Positions 45,784-54,724 of a DNA stretch of 64,000 bases are shown piece after piece. The DNA is from Pelagihabitans sp963760375 (GTDB lineage Bacteria > Bacteroidota > Bacteroidia > Flavobacteriales > Flavobacteriaceae), in assembly GCA_963760375.1 (NCBI GenBank), contig CAVXCS010000001.1, positions 62,001-126,000 of the forward strand. The letters run 5' to 3'. The notes under the pieces are model-generated. The model searched no databases. It saw only the letters and a program-made list of their open reading frames with translations, and had not been told where the DNA came from. A program made the position numbers and the translations under genes. Each line of letters opens with the position of its first letter. The stretch's first letter is position 1.

Positions 45784-47139
45784 CTATTTTTTTTTGTGTT
45801 TACGGTGAAAATTTTTGTCGCCCCTTGTCTTTGGCTTTTTATACTTTTCCTTGATGATACGTTTATAGGACCCGCCCAGATTTTGTTTTTTGTTCTTTTC
45901 CGATTTTTCATGGAAACTTGGGCCGGGCACAAAATCGCCACCGGCTTGAAGCGGGTTGTTGGCTTCAAGTATGGTCGGCTGTTCTTCAGGTGCCAATTGG
46001 GTGGCTATTTCCACCGCCTCGGGAAATTCCAAAAGTGGAATGGTTTGGTGCATTAACGCTTCTATTGCCTTTTTGAAAGGCACTTCGGACTCCGTAAAAA
46101 GCAAGATTGAGGTTCCCCGTTGCGCTGCCCTACCGGTTCGCCCGATCCTATGGATGTAATTTTCAGGAAAATGCGGGGTATCAAAATTCACCACATGCGA
46201 TATCCCCTCCAGGTCCAATCCCCGGGCCATGACATCCGTGGTCACCAAAATACGGTTTTTGCCCGCATCGAATTGTTTGATTGAGCGCAACCTATAGTTT
46301 TGGGTCTTGTTCGAATGGATGACACACAACTCTTCCCCGAAATAATCTTCCAATTTGCCGAACAACAGATCAGCACTTCGTTTGTTGGCCACAAAAACCA
46401 AAACTTTGTGATAGGTTTCCCGATCTTGGAACAAATGCAGCAACAGATTGATCTTGGTATAAAAATTGGGCACTGCATAGGCATTTTGCCCAATATTTTC
46501 CAGTGGGGTACCACTGACGGCGATGGTTATTTTCTGGGCAGCGACGAAAAAATCATTGATCAAGGTCTCGATCTCTTCGGTCATGGTAGCCGAGAACATA
46601 ATGTTCTGCCGACGTTCGGGCAACAGTTCGAAGATATTGGTGATCTGGAAACGAAAACCCAGATCTAGCATGACATCGACCTCATCGATGACCAATTTTT
46701 TAACCGATTTCAATTGCAATGCCCGGGAAAGGACCAAATCGTACAAACGTCCCGGTGTGGCCACTACGATATCGCATCCTTCCGCCAATGCTTCCTTATG
46801 CCTGTTCATATTGGTGCCTCCAAATACGCCAATGACTCGTATACTGGAATATTTGCCAAGCTTTTCAATTTCTTCGACCACCTGGAGTACCAATTCCCGT
46901 GTGGGAACGAGTATTAAAACCCGCGGCTGGACCTGTTTTGAAAATGAGAGCGATTGCAATATGGGCAACAAATAGGCAAATGTCTTACCTGTTCCGGTTT
47001 GGGCAATGCCCACTACGTCCTTTCCGGAAAGGACCACAGAGAAGGATTCCGACTGTATCGGTGTAGGATGCACAAATCCCAAATCGTCCAGCGCATGTCG
47101 TAGGGTGCTTGATATTTTAAAATCGTCGAAACCGGCCAT
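45784..47139 (-). CDS. DEAD-box RNA helicase (variant DEVD box)
   Basis: This 451-residue protein is an ATP-dependent RNA helicase. The Q motif is near residue 26-30 (PTPIQ), Walker A is AQTGTGKT (46-53), motif II is LVIDEVDVMLDLGF with DEVD in place of DEAD, motif III is FSATM and motif VI is HRIGRTGRAAQRG. The C-terminal tail is lysine-rich and likely binds RNA. Such helicases act in ribosome assembly or cold-shock RNA turnover. It is first in a pair with the SDR gene on the minus strand. Confidence 0.92.
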   Translation of the reverse strand: MAGFDDFKISSTLRHALDDLGFVHPTPIQSESFSVVLSGKDVVGIAQTGTGKTFAYLLPILQSLSFSKQVQPRVLILVPTRELVLQVVEEIEKLGKYSSIRVIGVFGGTNMNRHKEALAEGCDIVVATPGRLYDLVLSRALQLKSVKKLVIDEVDVMLDLGFRFQITNIFELLPERRQNIMFSATMTEEIETLINDFFVAAQKITIAVSGTPLENIGQNAYAVPNFYTKINLLLHLFQDRETYHKVLVFVANKRSADLLFGKLEDYFGEELCVIHSNKTQNYRLRSIKQFDAGKNRILVTTDVMARGLDLEGISHVVNFDTPHFPENYIHRIGRTGRAAQRGTSILLFTESEVPFKKAIEALMHQTIPLLEFPEAVEIATQLAPEEQPTILEANNPLQAGGDFVPGPSFHEKSEKNKKQNLGGSYKRIIKEKYKKPKTRGDKNFHRKHKKK

Positions 47140-47379
47140 TGGATGGTTTTTCCTATTGAAGCGGCAAAACTAAGCCGTAAAAATGGATCTATGGCCGAAA
47201 TGGACAAAAAGATGTCCTATCGGCCTTTAAAAGCCATGCATCCCTTAATTTTGGCCAAAACTTAAAGGATAAAATCATCAGCCGATGGAATGTTGCTTCC
47301 AATCACCGCCCTCAAGTACCACTATCGGTAGTTGCGCTCCATTGATAATTTTTGTTATTTTAAGTCCAACCAATATTCG

Positions 47380-48423
47380 ATGACCATAATGAAAATGTCC
47401 TTAAGCCGATTTCTACTCTTGTTTTGTTCCGGGTTGATGCCTTTTATCCTCTATCCTCAAGGGGCCAGTTCTGAAAAATATATCATGACCGTAACGGGTA
47501 AGATGTCCGTTCAAAATTTCGGGAAGATCCTTCCCCATGAACATATCATCACCGACTTTTTGGGGGCCGAACAACTCATAGAACCGCGTTACCGGACCAA
47601 AGACGCCATTGATGTTGTTTTGCCCCATCTTCTTCGACTGAAGCAATCGGGGGTCGGGCTGCTTTTTGAATGTACCCCGAATTACATCGGCAGAAATGTT
47701 GAATTGCTCAAAACCCTGTCGGAACGATCCGGTATCGCCATGGTTACCAATACGGGATACTACTCGGCCGTGGATAAAAAATTTCTTCCCAAGCATGCAT
47801 TTACCGAAACTGCCGAAGCCATTGCAAAAAGATGGGAACGGGAATGGCAGGAAGGGATCGGGGGTTCCGGTATCAGACCGGGATTTATCAAACTCGGGGT
47901 CGGGAACGGACCCCTTGATGAGATTGAGGCCAAATTGCTTCGGGCGGCCCTCCTCCTGCACAAAAAGAGCGGTCTTACCATCGCCATGCATACCGGTGAC
48001 GCCGCTGCCGCGAATTCGGAATTTGAAATCCTTACGAGCGAAGGGGTACGGGCATCGGCCATGATTTGGGTGCACGCCCAGAATGCCAGCCATGGGGAAC
48101 GGGAAGCCTTGGCCAAAAAAGGCGTTTGGATCAGTCTCGACGGTGTAAATGAAATGGGAATGGCACGGTATGTTGAAATAATCGGAAAGATGAAGGAAAG
48201 CAAACTCCTCCCGCGATTGTTGCTTTCCCAGGACGATGGCTGGATGGCGGAAGAAAAGAACGGTGCCATTCAACTGGAAACCTACAGTAATGGGAACAAT
48301 ACGCCCTATACAACTATCTTGGAACTACTGCTTCCCGAGCTCATTAAATCGGGGTTTACCCAAGAAGAGATCGAGCAACTGGTGTACGAAAACCCGATAA
48401 AGGCTTTCGCCCTTCAAGAATAA
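47380..48423 (+). CDS. Exported phosphotriesterase-like hydrolase
   Basis: This 347-residue protein has an N-terminal hydrophobic signal (about residues 8-26) and a phosphotriesterase-type TIM-barrel. The metal ligands are His53-x-His55 (LPHEHIITDF). The usual carbamylated lysine is in FIKLGVGNG, further histidines are in AMHTGDAAA and WVHAQNAS, and the aspartate is in LLSQDDGW. Members hydrolyse phosphotriesters, lactones or unknown natural substrates; a lactonase is the likely ancestral role. The start may be 47380 or the ATG at 47389. Confidence 0.85.
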   Translation: MTIMKMSLSRFLLLFCSGLMPFILYPQGASSEKYIMTVTGKMSVQNFGKILPHEHIITDFLGAEQLIEPRYRTKDAIDVVLPHLLRLKQSGVGLLFECTPNYIGRNVELLKTLSERSGIAMVTNTGYYSAVDKKFLPKHAFTETAEAIAKRWEREWQEGIGGSGIRPGFIKLGVGNGPLDEIEAKLLRAALLLHKKSGLTIAMHTGDAAAANSEFEILTSEGVRASAMIWVHAQNASHGEREALAKKGVWISLDGVNEMGMARYVEIIGKMKESKLLPRLLLSQDDGWMAEEKNGAIQLETYSNGNNTPYTTILELLLPELIKSGFTQEEIEQLVYENPIKAFALQE

Positions 48424-48444
48424 ATCGGACGGCAAGATAGAAGA

Positions 48445-51001
48445 TTATTGCCCTTCCTTTCGCAGCACCTGCAAAGGTGGACTGTTCAGGACACTCCTGC
48501 TGTTGGCCATCCCGATAAGCAATACCAGAAGCGTGATGCCCGGAACCAAAATCAGAAAAGGTGCCCAAGATGGAACAAATGCGGCCTTAAAGACAAACAG
48601 GGCCAATAGCTGACTTCCGATAAGCGAAAGTACAAGGCCCATTCCACTGCCCAAAAGACCCAGATAAAGGTATTCCAGGGCCGTTATTTTCAAAATTTGA
48701 TTTGACTTGGCCCCAAGGGTACGCAATAAAACGCTCTCCTTGATCCTTTGGTATTTGCTGTTACGAACCGACCCTATCAAAACGATTATGCCCGTAAGGA
48801 TACTGAAAAAGGCCATGAAATTGATGACCCAAGATATCTTGTCCAAGATGCCCTCCACCAGTCTCAGCAATTGTCGAATGTCGATAATGGAAACCGTGGG
48901 GAACTTTCGCACGAGCTCGCGCTGCAACTTAGCCGAGGATTTGTCGTCGGGTACCTTTGTGCTGAGCACATGGAATTGCGGGGCATTTTCCAGAACACCG
49001 GTGGGAAAGATAACGGAAAAATTCATTTGCATCCGGCCCCAGTCCACCGCACGGACACTCGAGACCACGGTATTCATCAGTACCCCTTGCACATTGAACA
49101 CCAAGGTGTCGCCTTCGGTGACCTGAGCATCGCGGGCTATGTTGTCTGAAATCGAAATCGGTACGGCCCCCCCAGCTTCGAATTTTGGGTTCCATTCCCC
49201 TGATGCCAAGGTTTCCGAGGCAATGAGCGAATCCCGGTAGGTCACCCTAAATTCATGGTTAAGGATCCAGCGATTGATCGTGGAGGTGGTATCCTGTCGA
49301 ATATCGTTCACGTCCCTCCCTTTTATCTGCTGTACGCGCATGGTCACAATGGGAATATTGTCGATAACCGCAAGATCATTGCCCTCAATGCTGTTGGCGG
49401 CCTCCGTTACCTGGTTGGTTTGTATATCGAGCAAGATCAAATTGGGGGCTTGGTTGCTGCCTTCCACCGAGGTTTTTGCCAAAAGGATGTCTTTGGAGAA
49501 ATATAGGGTACTGATCAAAAAGGTGCCCACCCCAATGGCCAACAAAAGTACCAAAGTCTGGTTGTTGGGCCGGTAGAGGTTCAATAGGCTCTGTCGGGCC
49601 ACAAATCCCCAATTGGCCGGAAAATATCTTTTTATGGCCCTCATGAACAAGACGGCAATTCCGGTCAATACCGAAAAAACCACCAAAATCCCAAGAACAA
49701 ATCCAAGCGCGAAACGCACATTGTTCAATAGCCAAAATGAAAAGGCCAGAAGGAGCAACAATATCACGGCCATTACGTAAAGTCCGGCCCTGCGTACCTT
49801 GGGGGAAGTACCTTCCTGAATTCGCAATACCTGCAAGGGCGAAACGTAATAGGTTCCCAGTAAGGGTGTCAACGCGAACAAAACAGACATCACAAAGCCC
49901 AACAAAGGGCCAATGATCAGAGGTTGCCAGGAAAAGGATATCGTAAGTTCAATAGGCAGGAACTCTTGTAAAAGCACGGGAAAAGCCTGTTGTAACAAAA
50001 GCCCCAATACCGTACCGACCACTCCGCCAACAAGGCCCATCCCGGCAATTTGGATGAGGAAGATCAGGAAGCTCTGTTTTCTGCTGGCACCAAGGCATTT
50101 GAGGACCGCAACGGAGGCCAACTTCTCCTTGATGTAGATGTGCACCGAACTGGCAATGCCCACACACCCCAATAAAAGGGCAATGAAGGCGACCAAGTTC
50201 AAGAATTTTCCAAAGTTATCGTACCTGCGCCCCAATTGACGGCCAGTGGATTCATGGGTGTCAAGATCGGCATTCTCGGCATCGAGTATGGGGTCGAGTT
50301 GTTTGGCCAACTGAATATAGTCGGGCTCCGGTTTGGCCACAAAATAGTTTTTGTATTCTACCCTGCTACCAACCTGTACCAAACCGGTTGAATCGATGAG
50401 TCGGTAGGGGATGTATAACCGGGGGGGCCACAGAAGCGGTAATGCCAGTGCTCCCGGGTCCGGACGAAACCGCACCCAAAATAGGAAGCGAAACCTGCCC
50501 CACTTTGATCGTATCTCCTGCCTGAAGTCCAAATTGTAGCATCAAGGTCGCATCGACCAAGGCACCACCCATGTCCTGATAGCTTGCGGCGGCGGTAACG
50601 GGTTTGGTTTCCAAGGCACCATAAAAGGGAAATGCGCCCTTAATACCGCGCACCAAAACCAGTTTGGTCGCCCCTTTTTTGGGAAATGCGGCCATGGAAG
50701 GAAAGTTGATTTCCTCCGCATCGGATCCCCCAAGGGAGTCGATGATATGCTGCACCCTTTCGGTAGGCGGTTGATTGGCAACGATCAAAAAGTCGGAGCC
50801 CATCAGTGACTTTGATTGTTCCTTGAAATTCTGTTTAAGGTTATTGCCGAAAGATTGAATGGAGACCAGGGCTGCGATACCGAGGATAATGGAGGCCATA
50901 AACAACAAAAGCCGGTTTAAACTGGCCCTGCCATCGCGCCAAGCCATTCGGAAAAGCCATGACGTCCCCGCCACTTGATTATGTGGGTTTTTCTTGCTCA
51001 A
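48445..51001 (-). pseudogene. FtsX-like ABC transporter permease (YbbP type), frameshifted in a C tract
   Basis: The gene encodes a large permease of the FtsX/MacB-like YbbP type with several membrane segments in the N- and C-terminal parts. The frame is intact from 51001 to about 50420 and again from there to 48445 after a shift. The break is in a run of seven C residues (sense strand; + strand G run at about 50421-50427). With six C the sequence reads ...SVAPRLYIPYRLIDSTG and joins the two halves into about 851 residues, the normal size. The ATP-binding partner gene overlaps its start by 4 bases (ATGA). In E. coli, YbbA-YbbP neighbours tesA, and here tesA-like lies just beyond. Either error, phase variation or inactivation. 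Confidence 0.85.
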
Positions 51002-51687
51002 AGTGATTCGGTCAGTTGATTGGCGACCATCTTTCCACCCTTCAATTTAAGGATGCGCTCGGTGCGTTGTGCCAGATCCGTATCATGGGTCACGATGATC
51101 AGGGTTGTGCCCGCATCTTCGTTGAGTTCGAACAACAGCTGCACCACTTTTTCACCGGTCTCCTCATCAAGATTGCCCGTTGGTTCATCGGCGAACAGAA
51201 TTGAGGGTTTGTTCGAAAAGGCCCTGGCCAAGGCTACCCGCTGCTGTTCTCCTCCAGAGAGTTGTGAAGGATAATGGTGCATGCGATCGGCCAGGCCCAC
51301 TTTATGCAACAATTCCCGCCCGATCACGGCGGCATTTTTGGCACCTTGCAATTCCAAGGGAACCATCACGTTCTCCAAGGCGGTCAGTGTGGGGAGCAAC
51401 TGGAAGTTCTGGAAAATAAAGCCCACGTTTCTATTCCTCAAAAGCGCGCGCTCGTCTTCGTTCAAGCTATTTATTTCGGTCCCACAGAGGGTTACCGTGC
51501 CGGTATCGGGCCGATCCAATCCTGCGCAAAGCCCAAGCAGCGTGGTTTTACCACTTCCCGAAGGCCCGACGATCGCAAAGGTTGCCCCTTGTTCCACATC
51601 GAAAGAAATATTATCAAGAACGGTAAGCGTCTTGGAACCGCTTGTATAGCTTTTCCCTAAATTGCTAACGTTTAATATCTTTGCCAT
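50998..51687 (-). CDS. ABC transporter ATP-binding protein (YbbA type)
   Basis: This 229-residue ATPase has Walker A GPSGSGKT (residues 41-48), signature LSGGEQQRVALARAFSN (near 143-159) and Walker B ILFADEPTGNLDEET. It is of the lipoprotein-release/macrolide-export family (LolD/MacB-like). The stop overlaps the permease start, and together they form the ybbA-ybbP pair. Genes of this pair flank the tesA-type lipase, as here. Substrate of the transporter is not known; a role with lipids or proteins in the envelope is plausible. Confidence 0.92.
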   Translation of the reverse strand: MAKILNVSNLGKSYTSGSKTLTVLDNISFDVEQGATFAIVGPSGSGKTTLLGLCAGLDRPDTGTVTLCGTEINSLNEDERALLRNRNVGFIFQNFQLLPTLTALENVMVPLELQGAKNAAVIGRELLHKVGLADRMHHYPSQLSGGEQQRVALARAFSNKPSILFADEPTGNLDEETGEKVVQLLFELNEDAGTTLIIVTHDTDLAQRTERILKLKGGKMVANQLTESL

Positions 51688-51758
51688 CGCAGTTCGGTCT
51701 ATATTTTAGAAGAAAGGCCAAAATAACGAATTGAAATCGACATTTAGAACCCCATGCC

Positions 51759-52451
51759 ATGCGAACCGTCTTAAATCTTTGTTATATTTTGTGCTTGTCC
51801 TTATCAGTCTCCTGTGGGGAAAGTACCGATAAAAAGGCCAATACGGGCCAAAAGGGTGAAGTGATACCCACGGTAGAAGTAAAAAAGGATACAGATACCA
51901 AAATCATAGTGTTCTTTGGAAACAGCCTAACGGCAGGATATGGACTGGACACCGAAGAGGCCTTCCCTGCCCTCATCCAAGACAAGATCGATTCGCTGCA
52001 GCTCAACTATACAGTGGTCAATTCGGGATTAAGCGGGGAAACCACGACCAGCGGAAAGAATCGCTTGGATTGGGTATTGAACCAAAAAATCGATGTCTTT
52101 GTTCTGGAATTGGGCGCCAATGACGGATTAAGGGGCATTCCCTTGGGCGAGACCCGTAAAAACCTACAGGAAATCATCGATGCGGTCAAAACAAAAAATC
52201 CCGAGACAAAGATCATTTTGGCCGGGATGCAAATACCGCCCAATATGGGCAAGGACTACACCACCGAATTCAAAAGCATGTATCCTGATCTTGCAGAAAA
52301 GAACCAAACCCTTCTGATCCCTTTCCTTTTGGAGAACGTGGCCGGTATTCCTGCTTTGAACCAAGCCGATGGCATCCACCCTACAACAAAAGGCCAAAAA
52401 ATCGTCTCCGACAACGTTTGGGAAATTCTCCAGCAAGTGGTCACCGAATAG
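51759..52451 (+). CDS. Arylesterase/thioesterase-like SGNH hydrolase lipoprotein (TesA-type)
   Basis: This 230-residue lipoprotein (lipobox SVSC, Cys19) belongs to the SGNH/GDSL hydrolases of the TesA group. The nucleophile motif reads GNSL (Ser56) in VFFGNSLTAGYGLDTEEAFP, whereas the usual form is GDSL. The oxyanion GxND block is in ELGANDGLRGIPL, and the catalytic Asp-x-x-His is DGIHPTTKGQ near 205. It is divergent from ybbA-ybbP by 71 bases, mirroring the tesA-ybbA-ybbP arrangement in other bacteria. It probably hydrolyses acyl esters or thioesters in the periplasm. Confidence 0.88.
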   Translation: MRTVLNLCYILCLSLSVSCGESTDKKANTGQKGEVIPTVEVKKDTDTKIIVFFGNSLTAGYGLDTEEAFPALIQDKIDSLQLNYTVVNSGLSGETTTSGKNRLDWVLNQKIDVFVLELGANDGLRGIPLGETRKNLQEIIDAVKTKNPETKIILAGMQIPPNMGKDYTTEFKSMYPDLAEKNQTLLIPFLLENVAGIPALNQADGIHPTTKGQKIVSDNVWEILQQVVTE

Positions 52452-52489
52452 TCAAATTGTTGTACCTTCTGGCTGGAACAACCCCTGCC

Positions 52490-53362
52490 ATGATGAAACC
52501 GATTTTATTCACTTTCTTGCTGCTTTTTCTTGTTGGTTGCCGCTCAGATAAAAAGCAATCCGTCCCCAACGAAGAATGGACCTCCTTGTGGAACGGCAAG
52601 GACCTGAACGGGTGGCATACTTACTTGGGCACCCCCTATAACAGGGAAACCGATAGTTTGGGGAATACGCTCGTACCCTATGGCATCGACCATGATCCTT
52701 TGGGCGTGATTACCGTGATAGAAACAGAGGCCGGCAATGCCATCAGGATATCGGGTTTGGTCTGGGGCATGATATACTCCGAAAAGGAATTTAAAAACTA
52801 TCACCTGAAGTTAAAGGTAAAATGGGGCCAAGCCATGTACCCTCCCAGGGAAAACGGACCGCGGGACAGTGGTCTCCTGTACCATGGCTTTGGGGAACCC
52901 GGTTCGGCGAACAATTGGATGGGCTCCCAGGAATTACAGGTTCAGGAAGGCGATATGGGCGATTATTGGCCGGTCGGCGATGTGGAAATTGACGTACCCA
53001 GCGTGGCAAAAGACGACAAATACTTCATTTACAAACAAGGGGGCCCTTTACGGACCTATTATTTGGCAGAGATCCTTAAGACCGCAAGTGACGATAGCCT
53101 GGCCAAGCGACGTGTCTTTAAGGCCTTTGATGCAGAAAGGCCACATGGCGAATGGAACGATTTGGAATTGATCAGCTATGGTGATTCGAGCGTGCACATC
53201 GTAAATGGAAAAGAGGTGATGCGGCTTTATAACTCCAGGAACATGCTCACCAAAGCGCCCTTGAATTCGGGAAGGATCATTTTGCAATCGGAAGGGGCCG
53301 AAGTTTTTTATAAAGACCTCTATCTAAAGCCGATCGAGAGGATGCCTGAGCAATATCAATAA
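52490..53362 (+). CDS. DUF1080 (3-keto-disaccharide hydrolase-like) lipoprotein
   Basis: This 290-residue lipoprotein has a signal peptide with lipobox FLVGC and a DUF1080 domain, a jelly-roll fold also called 3-keto-disaccharide hydrolase. The family opening EWTSLWNGKDLNGWHTYLG is at about residues 30-48. The segment DSGLLYHGFG is a conserved part of the sugar site. Members act with Gfo/Idh/MocA dehydrogenases in 3-keto-glycoside breakdown in some Bacteroidota; a similar link here is inferred. Start is 52490 or 52493. Confidence 0.85.
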   Translation: MMKPILFTFLLLFLVGCRSDKKQSVPNEEWTSLWNGKDLNGWHTYLGTPYNRETDSLGNTLVPYGIDHDPLGVITVIETEAGNAIRISGLVWGMIYSEKEFKNYHLKLKVKWGQAMYPPRENGPRDSGLLYHGFGEPGSANNWMGSQELQVQEGDMGDYWPVGDVEIDVPSVAKDDKYFIYKQGGPLRTYYLAEILKTASDDSLAKRRVFKAFDAERPHGEWNDLELISYGDSSVHIVNGKEVMRLYNSRNMLTKAPLNSGRIILQSEGAEVFYKDLYLKPIERMPEQYQ

Positions 53363-53415
53363 GATCTTTCTTGAAATATGCTTCGATGGCCAAAGCATGT
53401 TTGGAACTTTTTGGA

Positions 53416-53655
53416 TTAAGCCATTTTGGCGGCATCCCTTTTGGTGGTGAAAGAAAGAGCGTGCTTTACTTTAGAATCCGATCTCTTGTACAACCTGGCC
53501 ACCTCGATGGTGTTCTTCAAAGAAACTTCCTGGGTGGCGGTAGCGGTCACGATGCCCATTTCGATGGTGGCAACCTTCACGTCCTTGTTGGCGTCTTGGG
53601 CTTGGGCGGCCACTCCGATGAAAAGAACTAAGATTAAGGTTGCGATGGTTTTCAT
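53416..53655 (-). CDS. Small secreted protein, copy A
   Basis: This 79-residue protein has a 20-residue signal peptide (KTIATLILVLFIGVAAQA) and a 59-residue mature part with a basic C-terminal half. It is identical to copy B and differs from copy C at one residue (Asn23 versus Ala). Conserved against the divergent 85-residue paralogue at 35.9 kb are EMGIV, ARLYKR, VKHALSF and AAKMA. A 94-codon frame starting upstream has no signal. No function or known family is recognised; a secreted or periplasmic peptide is inferred. A fragment of an M23 peptidase gene lies just upstream. Confidence 0.75.
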   Translation of the reverse strand: MKTIATLILVLFIGVAAQAQDANKDVKVATIEMGIVTATATQEVSLKNTIEVARLYKRSDSKVKHALSFTTKRDAAKMA

Positions 53656-53671
53656 GACTTGCGTTTTGTTA

Positions 53672-53701
53672 TAATAATAACTCCCGCAAGCGTATTTCAA
53701 A
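53672..53701 (-). promoter_or_regulatory. Promoter and inverted repeat of copy A
   Basis: On the minus strand TTTG (53698-53701), 18 bases and TATTATTA (53672-53679) fit the Bacteroidota promoter pattern partly. Arms CTTGCG/CGCAAG at 53658-53663 and 53685-53690 form an inverted repeat across the start region. The same is present in copies B (54465-54494) and C (57127-57156). Confidence 0.45.
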
Positions 53702-53842
53702 GGGTCACGATTCGTTCAAAAACACCCAATACTCGGTAATCGGCAAAAGGTCGGTCGAAGTGCAAAAAAGCCTCGACGAACGTCCGGGCACCCAAAATCA
53801 CTTCAGCGAAAGAAGGTGCATTTCAACCGGACTTTTGGGCTG

Positions 53843-53956
53843 GATTTGGAGCAATAAATTGGAGTCTGTGCAATTTTTCGAATAAAAATCAAGGATTTCC
53901 GGCGAACAAACCCCCTGATAGTCGCCCGTGATATTGTTGGGGCGGCCTAAATCCAA
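53843..53956 (-). pseudogene. Fragment of an M23 peptidase gene (3' end)
   Basis: Read on the minus strand this stretch encodes about 35 residues, including GDYQGVCSPEILDFYSKNC, that match the C-terminus of the intact M23 peptidase at 57.3 kb (GDYPGVCSPETLDFYSKNC) with a few changes. No stop codon closes it in the same place and the rest of the gene is missing. Nucleotide similarity here is lower than in the adjacent small-protein module. Confidence 0.7.
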
Positions 53957-54205
53957 TTCCTTTCCCATTATCTATTGGGCATACCACCTATTCAAACAAG
54001 CACAGTAAATAGATTTCCGTTCTTGCAAGACCCTTCCATTTATTTGGGCATGCATATCGCATTCATTGGATGTTATCGTCCAATATACAAGGTTATGAAT
54101 TCCAACTTATTGAAGGCACTCTTGGGTGTCGATCTCATTAGGGTAGTTCTGTTGTGATGATTGGCAGGACAATACCGTTGTTGAAATGAATTGAATATTG
54201 AATTA
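53957..54205. other. Spacer between copies A and B, no gene seen
   Basis: This 249-base stretch lies between the peptidase fragment of copy A and the start of copy B. I see no gene, repeat or terminator in it. Confidence 0.4.
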
Positions 54206-54614
54206 AGATTAAGCCATTTTGGCGGCATCCCTTTTGGTAGTGAAAGAAAGGGCGTGCTTTACTTTAGAATCCGATCTCTTGTACAACCTGGCCACCTCGA
54301 TGGTGTTCTTCAAAGAAACTTCCTGGGTGGCGGTAGCGGTCACGATGCCCATTTCGATGGTGGCAACCTTCACGTCCTTGTTGGCGTCTTGGGCTTGGGC
54401 GGCCACTCCGATGAAAAGAACTAAGATTAAGGTTGCGATGGTTTTCATGACTTGCGTTTTGTTATAATAATAACTCCCGCAAGCGTATTTCAAAGGGTCA
54501 CGATTCGTTCAAAAACACCCAATACTCGGTAATCGGCAAAAGGTCGGTCGAAGTGCAAAAAAGCCTCGACGAACGTCCGGGTACCCAAAATCACTTCAAC
54601 GAAAGAAGGTGCAT
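54206..54614 (-). repeat. Copy B of the small-protein module
   Basis: This block matches copy A over the coding region and about 165 bases of leader and then diverges at about 54614. No M23 remnant is present upstream of it. It has only two or so coding differences from copy A at the nucleotide level. Confidence 0.9.
54209..54448 (-). CDS. Small secreted protein, copy B
   Basis: The 79-residue protein is identical to copy A, with a signal peptide of 20 residues and the motifs EMGIV, ARLYKR and VKHALSF. Two silent base changes separate the genes. The membrane LytTR regulator gene is divergent from it with 276 bases between. This is the only copy without a peptidase sequence upstream. Confidence 0.75.
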   Translation of the reverse strand: MKTIATLILVLFIGVAAQAQDANKDVKVATIEMGIVTATATQEVSLKNTIEVARLYKRSDSKVKHALSFTTKRDAAKMA

Positions 54615-54724
54615 TTTACCGTTGGTTTCCGGCCATTTTAGGATATCGTTAAGGGGTCGCCGATAAAGAATTTACTATATTAGGGATGATTTGGAAGGCA
54701 AAAGTGATTTGATTTGAGACCAAC

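Larger units (their letters stand above)
53414..53832 (-). repeat. Copy A of the small-protein module (coding plus leader)
   Basis: A block of about 415 bases is near-identical to blocks at 54206-54614 and 56869-57290. It covers the 79-residue gene from its stop to about 165 bases upstream of the ATG. Homology stops abruptly at the stop codon side. Only a few scattered substitutions separate the copies. Confidence 0.9.

Noticed and set aside
47413..48273. A 286-codon minus-strand frame in the phosphotriesterase gene
   Set aside because: The plus strand carries all metal-ligand motifs of the family; the antisense frame has none.
53371..53631. A plus-strand frame opposite the small secreted protein copies
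   Set aside because: The minus-strand frame has a signal peptide, a paralogue at 35.9 kb and a promoter; the opposite frame is Gly/His-rich and has none of these.
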